Shown: positions 1 to 6,685 of the stretch, one piece after another | How the letters are laid out: each line of letters begins with the position of its first letter | Numbering within the stretch: the first letter of the stretch is position 1 | Source: CALKMS01 sp036796755 | Lineage (GTDB): Bacteria > Actinomycetota > Aquicultoria > SKW223 > CALKMS01 | Direction: 5' to 3' | Assembly: GCA_036796755.1 (NCBI GenBank) | Contig: DAIRCJ010000060.1 | Span: 1 to 8,164 of the forward strand | DNA: 8,164 bases | Translations under genes and position numbers: made by a program | Notes under the pieces: model-generated | Told to the model about the DNA's origin: nothing | Databases searched by the model: none | Seen by the model: the letters and a program-made list of their open reading frames with translations, nothing else

Positions 1-399
1 TCTTTCTTCTTCCAGCCGGGTCTTTTTTTCCGCCAGCTCCCGCGTGGTCTTTTCCACTCCTTCTAAAACTTTTTCCACTTCTTTTTGTAAATCTTCGCAA
101 GAAGCGCCAATAAAGTTCTGATAGTAGCGTTCTATTTCTGAGGGAGCTACTTTCTCTTTCTCCTCTGGTTGAAGGGCAGCCAAAAGGGATTCAACCCGGT
201 TTAAAAGAGCCTGAAGGTCACGCCGTCGAGCTTCTAACTCTTCATCTACCTCCATTCGCCGCAAAACCATTTCGCCCGGCTCAACCTTTTTAGAAATGTC
301 TTCAATGTGAAGTACCCCTAAGTTATGAAGAGTGGTTAAGGCATCGTAAAAGTAGCGACGGGGGCCGATTATCTCGACCTTCGACATCTGAAGTATCAT
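1..399 (-). CDS. ntpI: V/A-type ATP synthase subunit I, N-terminal part (partial)
   Basis: The first 133 residues of the membrane stator subunit of a V/A-type ATPase (the 'a' subunit equivalent). This subunit forms the ion half-channel against the c-ring and ties the peripheral stalks to the membrane. The opening is typical of the family: MSKVEIIGP follows a short leader, then a segment reading NLGVLHIED at residues 25 to 33. A long charged helical region follows, as expected for the cytoplasmic arm that binds the stalks. The membrane half lies beyond the left edge. I chose the ATG at 399 because an AGGAGG (412 to 407) stands 7 bases upstream. The ATG at 387 would put it about 19 bases away. 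The gene follows the stalk subunit by 23 bases and shares its promoter. The family call is secure; the coupling ion and the direction of the enzyme cannot be judged from this part. Confidence 0.88.
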   Translation of the reverse strand, partial: MILQMSKVEIIGPRRYFYDALTTLHNLGVLHIEDISKKVEPGEMVLRRMEVDEELEARRRDLQALLNRVESLLAALQPEEKEKVAPSEIERYYQNFIGASCEDLQKEVEKVLEGVEKTTRELAEKKTRLEEER

Positions 400-422
400 T
401 TTCCCCCCTCCTTTCCGACAAC

Positions 423-779
423 TTAAAAGGGAAGAGTTATTTTAAGTAAAAACTCTATGGCTTCTTTCCGACCCTTTTTCTGCTGACGAATGGCTCTAGC
501 CTGACTTATCGCTTCAGCTTGAATTCTCTCAGCTTCCGCCCGGGCTTCAGCTAACTCTTTTTCCCCGATTTTCCTGGCTTCTTTCTGACCCTCAGAAACC
601 CCTTTCTCCTTGATTCTGGCTGCTTCCTCTCGGGCTTTTTGAATGATAACCTCCGCTTGCTTCTTTACCTTAAGAAGCCTGGTGTTTATCTCTAATTCTT
701 TTTCCCGGATTAAATACAAAGGAGAGGACTTTTCCACTGCTTCCCGATGAACCTTTACTTCCTCTACCTTCTCTTCCAT
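423..779 (-). CDS. V/A-type ATP synthase subunit G/H-like peripheral stalk protein
   Basis: A 118-residue soluble protein that is almost entirely charged coiled coil. Ala, Glu, Lys, Arg and Gln repeat with heptad-like spacing from about residue 30 to 105, for example AEVIIQKAREEAARIKEK and AEAERIQAEAISQARAIR. In V/A-type ATPases the small G/H subunit pairs with subunit E to form the peripheral stalk that holds the catalytic head against the membrane part. It is encoded at the head of the operon, just before subunit I. Size, composition and position directly upstream of subunit I all fit. A GGAGG (791 to 787) stands 7 bases before the ATG. This is the first gene of its transcription unit, with a promoter about 40 bases upstream. 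Coiled coils of low complexity are hard to assign by sequence alone, so the call leans on its neighbour. Confidence 0.8.
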   Translation of the reverse strand: MEEKVEEVKVHREAVEKSSPLYLIREKELEINTRLLKVKKQAEVIIQKAREEAARIKEKGVSEGQKEARKIGEKELAEARAEAERIQAEAISQARAIRQQKKGRKEAIEFLLKITLPF

Positions 780-819
780 TCAAACCCCTCCCCGGAAAAA
801 CTTCAAAATGTATAAAATA

Positions 820-849
820 ATTATAGTAACTATTTTCTTTTTAACACAA
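820..849 (-). promoter_or_regulatory. Sigma-70 type promoter for the V/A-ATPase operon
   Basis: A perfect -10 box TATAAT lies at 825 to 820. A weak -35 box TTGTGT lies at 849 to 844, with an 18-base spacer. Transcription would start near 813 and give a leader of about 34 bases ending in the Shine-Dalgarno site of the stalk subunit gene. The surrounding DNA is strongly AT-rich. The -35 box matches the consensus in only three of six positions, so the -10 box carries most of the weight. Confidence 0.6.
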
Positions 850-897
850 AACAAAGAGTCTGGCAAGAAGAATTTTGATAAAAATTTCTTTCAGACT
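845..897 (-). terminator. Hairpin likely ending the nnr-alr-tRNA nucleotidyltransferase operon
   Basis: On the minus strand AGTCTG (897 to 892) pairs perfectly with CAGACT (862 to 857). An inner AAGAA/TTCTT plus TTTT/AAAA stem with one bulge fills much of the loop. The sequence then runs CTTTGTTTTGTG, a T-rich but interrupted tail. The hairpin starts 17 bases after the stop codon of the restored nucleotidyltransferase reading frame at 915. Its tail runs into the -35 region of the next promoter. The stem is AT-rich and the tail imperfect, so it may be a weak or partial terminator. Confidence 0.45.
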
Positions 898-914
898 GCT
901 TGAGGGTTTTCTTC

Positions 915-1319
915 TCATTTTTGGGAAACAGGCGAAATTCCAGCTAAAAAAGCAATTTTTCGGCGCCTCATCTCTTTCCCCAAAGCCGGTGAGGGCTCAA
1001 TTCCGGTTTCCTCTTTTACCTCCCGACCGGAAAAGGGGTAAAGATTTTCTTTTTCCACTTCAAACATCTTCTTTAAAAGAAAAGCCTCTTTCTGGCTTAA
1101 AGGTTTATTTCTCAAGGTTAAAATCAAGGCCAGGCAACCGGGAAAAGAAGGGCCAGTCTCTACCACCAGTTCGGCCTGTTCTTCTCTGTTTTTAAGCCAG
1201 TCTTTTTGAAATGATTTTAGCCAGAGCAGGGAAGTTTTAACGGCCTTACGGCTAAATCGAAGTTTTTTTAAAGCCGAAGGAATTTTAGTTTTTTCCCCGC
1301 TGGAAAGAAAAAGGGCCAG
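915..1319 (-). pseudogene. C-terminal part of tRNA nucleotidyltransferase/poly(A) polymerase, in the -1 frame
   Basis: An open frame with no stop from the slippery site to the TGA at 917 to 915. It encodes 134 residues that continue the upstream nucleotidyltransferase. It starts with LALFLSSGEKTKIPSALKK directly after the T run. Near the end it carries a GREV(x12)ALGK segment, which resembles the closing G-(K/R)-D-L...G-P-x-x-G helix of class II CCA-adding enzymes. A GTG at 1166 could open a shorter ORF, but homology-like sequence extends well upstream of it and it has no reason to be a separate gene. Joined to the 278 residues before the shift it gives 412 residues, a normal length for the family. 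It may be made by frameshifting, may be a genuine mutation, or may be split only by a missing base in the assembly. Confidence 0.7.
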
Positions 1320-2152
1320 AAAAAAAGCCAGACTGGCCTAACCTTTACTTCTTTTTCTAACTCTTTCTCAAAATAACCGGAAAAGAAATGGTCAACTTTT
1401 CTCATTACCTTTAGGCTTTTTTTTATTAAAGAAGCCCCCTCCTTCGGTTTAAACTTTAAACCAAGCCAGGAAAGCATCTCTTTTAGGAGGGATGACTTTA
1501 AAAGTTTTTCCCAGACCTGGTCGGGAAACTCAAGAGAAAAAAGTTTTAAAATTTCTGCTTTAACTCTTTCAACTGGGGCTTTTTTTAACCATTTTTTTTC
1601 CTTCTGGAGCCTGGAGGCCGTGTTTTCTTCAATCTCAAAGTTAAGCTCCAGAGAAAGGCGCAAAGCCCGCAAAAGGCGGATTGGGTCTTTGCGGAAAGCG
1701 TCAGGGCGGCAGAGGCGCAAAACTCCTTTTTTGAGGTCTTCCAAACCACCAAGAAAATCAATTACTTCTGTTTCCAGTAAAACTTCTTTTTCAAAAGCTG
1801 AGAGAGGCAATAAAAGGCTGTTTATCGTAAAGTCTCTCCTCTCAACTTCTTTAAAAAGGTCCTTTCGAAAAAGAGGAATTAAGTCAATTTTTCCTTCGGT
1901 GGTAAGAAGGCGATAAACATAATCTTTCTTTCCAAGCCTGAAAAAAGGGGAGCAAAGTTTTTTCGCCAGTTTCCTAACCAGGGCTTCGCTAAGAGAAGGG
2001 ACCAACAAGTCAAGTTCGCAAACCTCTTTTTTTAAGAGAAGGTTTCTTACCCCGCCCCCCACAAGATAAACGGGAACTGGCCAGTCAAAGTTAAGAATTT
2101 CCTTAAAAATAGGGGAAAGAAGAAAGGAAGGTTTACCTTTGAAAAAAGGCAT
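1268..2152 (-). CDS. tRNA nucleotidyltransferase/poly(A) polymerase family protein, frame-interrupted
   Basis: Class II nucleotidyltransferase that would add CCA, A or poly(A) to RNA 3' ends. Motifs in order: the nucleotide-binding loop YLVGGGVRN at 29 to 37; a catalytic acidic pair ELD at 46 to 48; a further Asp in KIDLIPL (D90); RRDFTINSLL at 105 to 114; VIDFLGGLEDLKKG at 130 to 143; the base-selecting helix RKDPIRLLRALRL at 154 to 166; and PVERVKAEILKLF at 193 to 205. As written the frame gives 294 residues, and the last 16 (WPFFFPAGKK...) are unlike the family. A -1 change at the T run at 1326 to 1320 opens a further 134 matching residues. Two motif residues differ from the usual form: VRN for VRD, and ELD for DxD. 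It starts 6 bases after the alanine racemase stop with no clear ribosome site of its own, so it is probably coupled. Whether it adds CCA or poly(A) is not decided by the sequence. Confidence 0.8.
   Translation of the reverse strand: MPFFKGKPSFLLSPIFKEILNFDWPVPVYLVGGGVRNLLLKKEVCELDLLVPSLSEALVRKLAKKLCSPFFRLGKKDYVYRLLTTEGKIDLIPLFRKDLFKEVERRDFTINSLLLPLSAFEKEVLLETEVIDFLGGLEDLKKGVLRLCRPDAFRKDPIRLLRALRLSLELNFEIEENTASRLQKEKKWLKKAPVERVKAEILKLFSLEFPDQVWEKLLKSSLLKEMLSWLGLKFKPKEGASLIKKSLKVMRKVDHFFSGYFEKELEKEVKVRPVWLFFWPFFFPAGKKLKFLRL
1314..1338 (-). other. Slippery heptamer T TTT TTC at the frame break, inside a small hairpin
   Basis: The zero-frame codons are CTT TTT TTC (1327 to 1319), so the heptamer T TTT TTC fits the X XXY YYZ pattern of -1 ribosomal frameshift sites. 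A -1 slip there makes the next codon CTG at 1319 and enters the family-like C-terminal frame with no residue lost. The six-base arms GGCCAG (1338 to 1333) and CTGGCC (1319 to 1314) flank the T run. They enclose it rather than follow it, so this is not the classical downstream stimulatory stem. Transcriptional slippage on seven T, or a one-base assembly error, would look the same. Confidence 0.5.
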
Positions 2153-2158
2153 CCTAAA

Positions 2159-3289
2159 TCAGTCCAGGTAAACTCTTCTAACCCGTGGCCCGATGGTGGA
2201 AACTATCTCATAGTTAATGGTCTCTAATTTTTCCGCTATTGACTCAGCGGTAATTTCCTCCTTTCCTTGCTTCCCGATTATCACCACTTCTTCGCCCGGT
2301 CTAACCTCTCCCGCTTCAGTCACATCCACCATCACCTGGTCCATACAAACTCTTCCGGCAAGAGGGACACGCTTCCCTTTAATTAAAAACTCGCCCCTGT
2401 TAGAAAGGGCCCTCTTTAAACCGTCAGCATAGCCCACCGGAACCAGAGCCAGGCGCGTAGGCCTTCGGGCAATAAAAGTATGACAGTAACTCACTCCCTC
2501 TCCCGGCAAAACCTCTTTTACCAGGGAAACTTTTGCTTTCCAGCTCAGAACGGGCTTTAAAGAAATAATCCTTCTGGCTTCTTCGTTGGGATAAAGTCCG
2601 TAAATTCCCAGCCCCAGGCGAACGAGATTTAATCGAGAGGAGGGAAGAAAAAGGGTAGCGGCGGTATTAGCCAGATGGAAATAAACAGTCTCGGGAAAAA
2701 ATTTTTTTACTAGCTGGCTGGCTTTCTCAAACAGCTCGATCTGTTTTTGATTTAATTCTCTTCCCGGTAAGTCAGCGCAGGCTAGATGGGAAAAAACTCC
2801 TTTTATTCTCAAGCCTTCCAGGTTTTTAATTTTTTCTAAAAAAGGGAGAAATTCTTTAAAAGGAACTCCAGCTCGATTCATCCCGGTATCCACTTTTAAG
2901 TGAACCAGGGCTTTTTTTTCTTTTTTAATGCTTTGCCGGGAAAGATTTCGGGCAAAGTCAAGGGTGTAAACTGCTGTTTCCAACTCATAATTCAGAAGGA
3001 GAGGCACCTGCTCAAGAGGAGGTTCAGCCAAAACCAGAATCGGAGCTTTAATCCCTGACTCCCTTAGTTTTATTCCCTCTTCAACTAAAGCCACTCCCAG
3101 GCAATCAGCCCCGCTGGCTAAAGCCTTTCGGGAAACCTCCACCGCCCCGTGACCATAAGCGTCTGCCTTAACTACCGCTAAAAGAGAGCGCTGAGGCCCA
3201 ATAAATTTTTTAAAGGTTTGAATATTCTTCTCAATCGCTGAAAGGCTTATCTCGGCCCAGACCGGACGAAAACTATGGTTTGCCACCAT
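2159..3289 (-). CDS. alr: Alanine racemase
   Basis: PLP-dependent enzyme that interconverts L- and D-alanine in the cytoplasm and supplies D-alanine for peptidoglycan. Numbered from the ATG at 3289 (376 residues), the PLP lysine is K41 in AVVKADAYGHG. KVDTGMNRAG is at 132 to 141, HLANTAATLF follows near 205, and the RLGLGIYGLYP phosphate-binding region starts near 224. The catalytic tyrosine is in GVSYCHTF (Y268). GRVCMDQVMVDVT and the closing NYEIVSTIGPRVRRVY are both present. The usual Gly after SY is Cys here. Start choice: a TTG at 3295 is in frame, but an AAGG sits only 3 bases before it and 9 bases before the ATG at 3289, so ATG is preferred. The gene overlaps the CBS gene by 17 bases and is followed 6 bases later by the nucleotidyltransferase gene. 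Complete and confidently identified. Confidence 0.97.
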   Translation of the reverse strand: MVANHSFRPVWAEISLSAIEKNIQTFKKFIGPQRSLLAVVKADAYGHGAVEVSRKALASGADCLGVALVEEGIKLRESGIKAPILVLAEPPLEQVPLLLNYELETAVYTLDFARNLSRQSIKKEKKALVHLKVDTGMNRAGVPFKEFLPFLEKIKNLEGLRIKGVFSHLACADLPGRELNQKQIELFEKASQLVKKFFPETVYFHLANTAATLFLPSSRLNLVRLGLGIYGLYPNEEARRIISLKPVLSWKAKVSLVKEVLPGEGVSYCHTFIARRPTRLALVPVGYADGLKRALSNRGEFLIKGKRVPLAGRVCMDQVMVDVTEAGEVRPGEEVVIIGKQGKEEITAESIAEKLETINYEIVSTIGPRVRRVYLD

Positions 3290-3731
3290 CGGCAATAGCC
3301 TTGATTAAATCTCTTTTACTTACAATACCCACTATTTTCCCCTTCTCCAGAACCGGCAGCCGACTTATGTGTTTCTCTACCATCAAAGTGGCTGCCTCTT
3401 CAACTGAGGCTTCAGCCTCAACGGAAATTACTGGAGAGGACATCACTTCGGCTACTTTCAAACCCAGGGCTTTACGAAGTTTTTCCTGGTAATCGCGCCA
3501 GTTGGAAAGGAAAATAAAGCCATCAAGAAGATGAAAAAAAGTGGGGAATTGAAGTTTTACCTCTTCCATTATTAAATCGCTTTCACTTACTATGCCCACC
3601 AGATTCCCCTCTTTATCCACCACTGGAGCTCCACCTACCCCTTTTTCCAGCAGAAACTGAGCTGCCTCTTTTACGCTCATCTCCGTATTTAAATAGTAAA
3701 CCTTACGTGTCATAATCTCGGATACTTTCAT
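3273..3731 (-). CDS. Two-CBS-domain protein
   Basis: A 152-residue soluble protein made of a CBS-domain pair (Bateman module), which normally binds adenine nucleotides or related ligands and senses energy or redox state. The first domain (about 1 to 58) carries VGGAPVVDKEGNLVGIVSESDL. The second (about 92 to 148) carries ISRLPVLEKGKIVGIVSKRDL. The G-I-V-S-x-x-D-L endings are the typical ligand-site residues. Between them is a linker of about 33 residues (59 to 91) rich in aromatics, with FPTFFHLLDGFIFLSNW and then a charged helix; this spacing is common in stand-alone CBS pairs. No catalytic or DNA-binding domain is attached, so the partner is unknown. The start ATG overlaps the stop of the NAD(P)HX gene as ATGA. 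Its place between a nucleotide-repair enzyme and alanine racemase gives no firm hint of its target. Confidence 0.93.
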   Translation of the reverse strand: MKVSEIMTRKVYYLNTEMSVKEAAQFLLEKGVGGAPVVDKEGNLVGIVSESDLIMEEVKLQFPTFFHLLDGFIFLSNWRDYQEKLRKALGLKVAEVMSSPVISVEAEASVEEAATLMVEKHISRLPVLEKGKIVGIVSKRDLIKAIADGGKP

Positions 3732-5257
3732 TCCGAGCCTATTATAGCAGACTCTGAACCCTGGATTTTAAGGATAGCCCGGGGCAAATAAGGCAGGAGG
3801 TCGGAAGCGATCAAGCTAATTTCCCCCAGTTCTTTTATAGCCAGGTCGGCAGCCAGACCGTGAAGATAAACTCCCAGCAAAGCGGCGTCAAAAGGCTCCA
3901 GCCCCTGCGCCAAAAGGGCTCCTATTATCCCGGTTAAGACATCGCCAGTTCCAGCGGTAGCCAGAGCCGGACCCCCGGTCAAGTTTATGGCCTTTCTTTT
4001 TTTAGCAACAATCAGGGTTCGATAACCTTTTAAGACCAGAACCAGATTTTCAAAGTGACTCTTTTTTACAAAGTTTTCCGCCGCTTCCAAGCGGTTTTCC
4101 CGAACCTTCGTCACCGGAAGACCACTAAGGCGAGAAAACTCCCCTTCATGAGGAGTTATGACCAAAGGCAGTTTTGAGCTTTCGGGAGAAAGTTGAGAAA
4201 GTAAGGTTAAGGCAGTGGCATCAAAAACGGCTGGTTTACCAAGCTCCAAAACCCCTTTAATTAACTTCTTTATCCGGGGGGTCTCCTTTAAGCCCGGGCC
4301 AATTGCCAGAGCCTTGTAGCGCGCCAGCTCACTTTTCAAAACTGAAAGTTGCTTTTTAAAAGCAGTTTTCTCGTCTAAAGGAAAAAAAAGTGCTTCAGTT
4401 AAAGTGGAAGCAAAAACCGTCATTAACTTGGCTTCGGAAGCCAGCTTGACAAGGCCAGCTCCTGCCCTTTGAGCCGCCCTGACAGTAAGAATTGCCGCCC
4501 CGCTCATTCCTTCGGAACCGGCTATTACCAGAAGAGCTCCAACCGACCATTTGTTGGCTTCCTTAAAACGAAAGGGAAGGAGTTTTTTAGCCTCAGTTGG
4601 GGTTAGAAACTCAAACCCCTGAGCTCCGCTTAAAAACTCTAAAGGAACAACCTCTTTTATCCTGACCTCACCGGCATAATCAGAGCCGGGAAAAACATAC
4701 AAGCCAACCTTGGGAAGAGAAAAGGTAACAGTGACTTTAGCCCGGCAGGCAGGTCCGTTAACTTTTCCGCTTCCTGCTTCCACCCCCGAGGGAACATCAG
4801 CTGAGTAAACCGGGGCGCCTGACTGATTAAGGGCTTCAATCACTTCGCTAAAAACTCCTTCCGCTTTCCCTCTAAAGCCGAAGCCAAAAAGAGCCTCAAT
4901 AACCAGGGGATGATTTTTAAGTGCCTGTTTTAACTCCCCAACCGATTTAAGAAAAACCACCTTTTTTTTCTTTAGTTTTTCCAGTGCCTTCAAGTTAAGC
5001 GGCGAGTTTTTTTTCTTGCTTGCCAGAAAAACTTTGACCCTAATCCCTTTCTCGGAAAGCACTCGAGCAGCAACTAAACCATCGCCGCCGTTGTTTCCCG
5101 GACCCGAAACCACCAGCACTTCTCGGGGTTTTTCCTTTAAAACTTCTTCCGCTAAAGCCTGGCCAGCTCTTTCCATTAATTCTTCCAAGCTAACTCGGCC
5201 CGATTTCACCGCTCTTTCTTCAATCTTTTTTATTTCTTCAGGAGTTACAGCAATCAT
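3728..5257 (-). CDS. nnr: Bifunctional NAD(P)H-hydrate epimerase / ADP-dependent NAD(P)H-hydrate dehydratase
   Basis: Repairs hydrated NADH and NADPH. The N-terminal YjeF-type domain (about 1 to 210) epimerises the R form of NAD(P)HX. The C-terminal ribokinase-like domain (about 215 to 505) dehydrates the S form with ADP (or ATP). Epimerase motifs: SGPGNNGGDG at 51 to 60 and SADVPSG at 152 to 158. Dehydratase motifs: a glycine-rich AGSEGMSGAA at 246 to 255, AIGPGL at 318 to 323, ITPHEGEFSRL at 367 to 377, and TAGTGDVLTG at 434 to 443 with the catalytic Asp 438. The usual DADAL is DATAL at 346 to 350, and the usual GN before the last motif is TGGP; both changes are mild. The 509 residues match the normal fused length. 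It starts 6 bases after the ResB-like gene, without a strong ribosome site, so it is probably cotranscribed with the envelope genes. Confidence 0.96.
   Translation of the reverse strand: MIAVTPEEIKKIEERAVKSGRVSLEELMERAGQALAEEVLKEKPREVLVVSGPGNNGGDGLVAARVLSEKGIRVKVFLASKKKNSPLNLKALEKLKKKKVVFLKSVGELKQALKNHPLVIEALFGFGFRGKAEGVFSEVIEALNQSGAPVYSADVPSGVEAGSGKVNGPACRAKVTVTFSLPKVGLYVFPGSDYAGEVRIKEVVPLEFLSGAQGFEFLTPTEAKKLLPFRFKEANKWSVGALLVIAGSEGMSGAAILTVRAAQRAGAGLVKLASEAKLMTVFASTLTEALFFPLDEKTAFKKQLSVLKSELARYKALAIGPGLKETPRIKKLIKGVLELGKPAVFDATALTLLSQLSPESSKLPLVITPHEGEFSRLSGLPVTKVRENRLEAAENFVKKSHFENLVLVLKGYRTLIVAKKRKAINLTGGPALATAGTGDVLTGIIGALLAQGLEPFDAALLGVYLHGLAADLAIKELGEISLIASDLLPYLPRAILKIQGSESAIIGSE
3741..3749 (-). 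promoter_or_regulatory. Possible internal promoter (extended -10) before the CBS gene
   Basis: Near the 3' end of the NAD(P)HX gene the minus strand reads TGCTATAAT, a perfect extended -10 element (TGN-TATAAT) at 3749 to 3741. No convincing -35 box lies at the expected distance, as is allowed for extended -10 promoters. Transcription would begin near 3734, about 3 bases before the CBS start codon. It would leave that gene almost leaderless but could feed alanine racemase and the genes after it. It lies within coding sequence, so a chance match is possible. Confidence 0.35.
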
Positions 5258-5263
5258 TTTCTT

Positions 5264-6685
5264 TTATTCAACCAATTTAGCAATTTCCTGAAAAATCTTC
5301 CTTCCCAGGCGGTGAAGAAAGGAGGGTTTAACCTGAACAAAAAGATAGTCTTGCCCTCTGAGCTTTTCCAGGCACACATAAACCTCGTGATAGGGAAAGA
5401 AAAATCTAACCACTAAAGAACCAAGAGCGGAAACTAAAAAGAGGAAAAGGCTCAAGAAGAAAAGGTAAAAACCCCAGTCCTTGAGGATAACAATTCCTAC
5501 CCAGAAAAGAGTTTCTGGAATACTCAAGTAATAGCCCTTAAAAGAAACTAATTCTCCAGGATAAAGAACCCGATTTAAAATTAGCTTTCTCCCTTTAATT
5601 ATTTTTAAGCGATAGACCGGCCGGCGAGGCGAGAGCAGAACTCCTTTGCTCTTTTCAGGCCTCTCCAGAGAAAGGGCCAACCTTTCTTCAAAGAGAGGAA
5701 GAGAAAGCACATCCTCAGAACCCAGGGGGAAAATCTCTGCTTTATGATAACGCCGATATACTTCCTTTCCCTCTTTATTGCGAACTAAAATCAAAGGTCC
5801 GTAGCCAAAGCGAGAAAGGAAAAGAAAATAGCCCTTAAAAAAAGTGGGGGGATAAAGGGAAAGGGTAAGCCGATAAGGTTGATTGTCCAGCCCGGCTTCA
5901 ACTTCAGCCTTAACCGGGTACTTAAAAACGAGCCAGCTTTCTTTAGGCCGATAATCTTCTTTTAGAGCCGGGTCAATTCTGATAACCCCCAGGTAATCAA
6001 AGGGAAAATAAAGGTTTCCCTTTTCTCTAACCGGCGTCCAGGTGTAGTTAGACCACTGAAGGCTCGCCCTTCTCCCGTAAAGAGCTTCACCTTCCCCTAA
6101 AAAAAGCTGCCCGCCCTCCCGAAAGGCAAAGCTAAAAATAAGACTAGTTAGAAGCAGAAGCAAACTAATTTTCAGCAAAAGCCCCAGCTTAATCTGGAAA
6201 GTATTTTTTACTGCCTTAGCCTGCCAGTTGTCTTCTTCTTTTAGAAAAACCCGGTAACCTGATTTTTTTAAAAGACGGCTTATCTTTTTCCCGAGCTCGG
6301 ATGGCTTGCTTTTGAAAGAAAAAACCTGGTGATTAGGGAAGGAGATTATGTTTTCGGCCGAGAGAAACTCTTTTTTTCTAACCTTTTTCTCTTTTTTTTG
6401 ATAGGTTCTCACTGCTCGGCCCAGCAAATTCAAAAACAACAAAAGGAAAAAAAGCTTAAACCAGAAACTTTCATAAACCAGGGTTGGGATGTCTCCCCCG
6501 CTGCCTTGCCAGAGAGCAATTTCCATAGTAATAGTGGCGGTCTCCCGACCGGTCAAAACTATCATCAGAAGGTAATAAACAGCGCCTCCACCGATTAAAA
6601 TTAAAGTTAGGAGAGGAGAAAAAAGAAAGTCTAAAAATTTTTTTAGTCTTTGGTCTAAATTCAACCTTTTAGCCGTTACTTTCAC
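5264..6685 (-). CDS. ResB-like (Ccs1/CcsB-type) membrane protein, divergent
   Basis: A 473-residue membrane protein with ResB layout: helices at about 21 to 45, 74 to 92, 166 to 189 and 404 to 429, with a large domain (about 190 to 400) between the third and fourth on the outer face. ResB-like marks are FWFKLFFLLLFLNLLGRAVR in helix 2, the GLLLKISLLLLLTSL helix 3 followed by GEGE, and a last helix ending in RFFFPYHEVYV. ResB works with CcsA/ResC to carry heme and attach it to c-type cytochromes. Here the helix 3 position where I expect the conserved His (as in GxLLxH) is Lys 172, and no CcsA gene is in the window. The start is GTG at 6685, overlapping the previous stop as GTGA, with GGAG 8 bases upstream. 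Its coupling to the FtrD-like gene suggests a role in that module rather than general cytochrome assembly. The family call is by topology and local motifs. Confidence 0.72.
   Translation of the reverse strand: MKVTAKRLNLDQRLKKFLDFLFSPLLTLILIGGGAVYYLLMIVLTGRETATITMEIALWQGSGGDIPTLVYESFWFKLFFLLLFLNLLGRAVRTYQKKEKKVRKKEFLSAENIISFPNHQVFSFKSKPSELGKKISRLLKKSGYRVFLKEEDNWQAKAVKNTFQIKLGLLLKISLLLLLTSLIFSFAFREGGQLFLGEGEALYGRRASLQWSNYTWTPVREKGNLYFPFDYLGVIRIDPALKEDYRPKESWLVFKYPVKAEVEAGLDNQPYRLTLSLYPPTFFKGYFLFLSRFGYGPLILVRNKEGKEVYRRYHKAEIFPLGSEDVLSLPLFEERLALSLERPEKSKGVLLSPRRPVYRLKIIKGRKLILNRVLYPGELVSFKGYYLSIPETLFWVGIVILKDWGFYLFFLSLFLFLVSALGSLVVRFFFPYHEVYVCLEKLRGQDYLFVQVKPSFLHRLGRKIFQEIAKLVE

Noticed and set aside
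915..1166. A separate small gene starting at GTG 1166.
   Set aside because: The same frame stays open and family-like upstream to 1319, so this is the tail of the nucleotidyltransferase and not an independent gene.
875..1195. A 106-codon plus-strand ORF.
   Set aside because: It lies opposite the C-terminal frame of the nucleotidyltransferase and the terminator-like hairpin. It has no ribosome site, and its basic low-complexity protein is typical of an antisense shadow.
2904..2930. T-rich run within alr as a terminator or frame-break site.
   Set aside because: It encodes a lysine-rich stretch in an intact reading frame, and no stem precedes it.
5016..5291. Plus-strand ORFs opposite nnr, alr, the ResB-like and FtrD-like genes (for example 5016-5291, 6329-6598, 7643-7846).
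   Set aside because: All are antisense to well-supported genes, are rich in Ser, Arg and Lys, and show no known motif or translation start signal.
5264..6685. A standard cytochrome c biogenesis (system II) locus.
   Set aside because: Only a ResB-like protein is present, with no CcsA, no thioredoxin-like ResA and no CxxCH heme-binding protein in the window, and a likely heme ligand is replaced.
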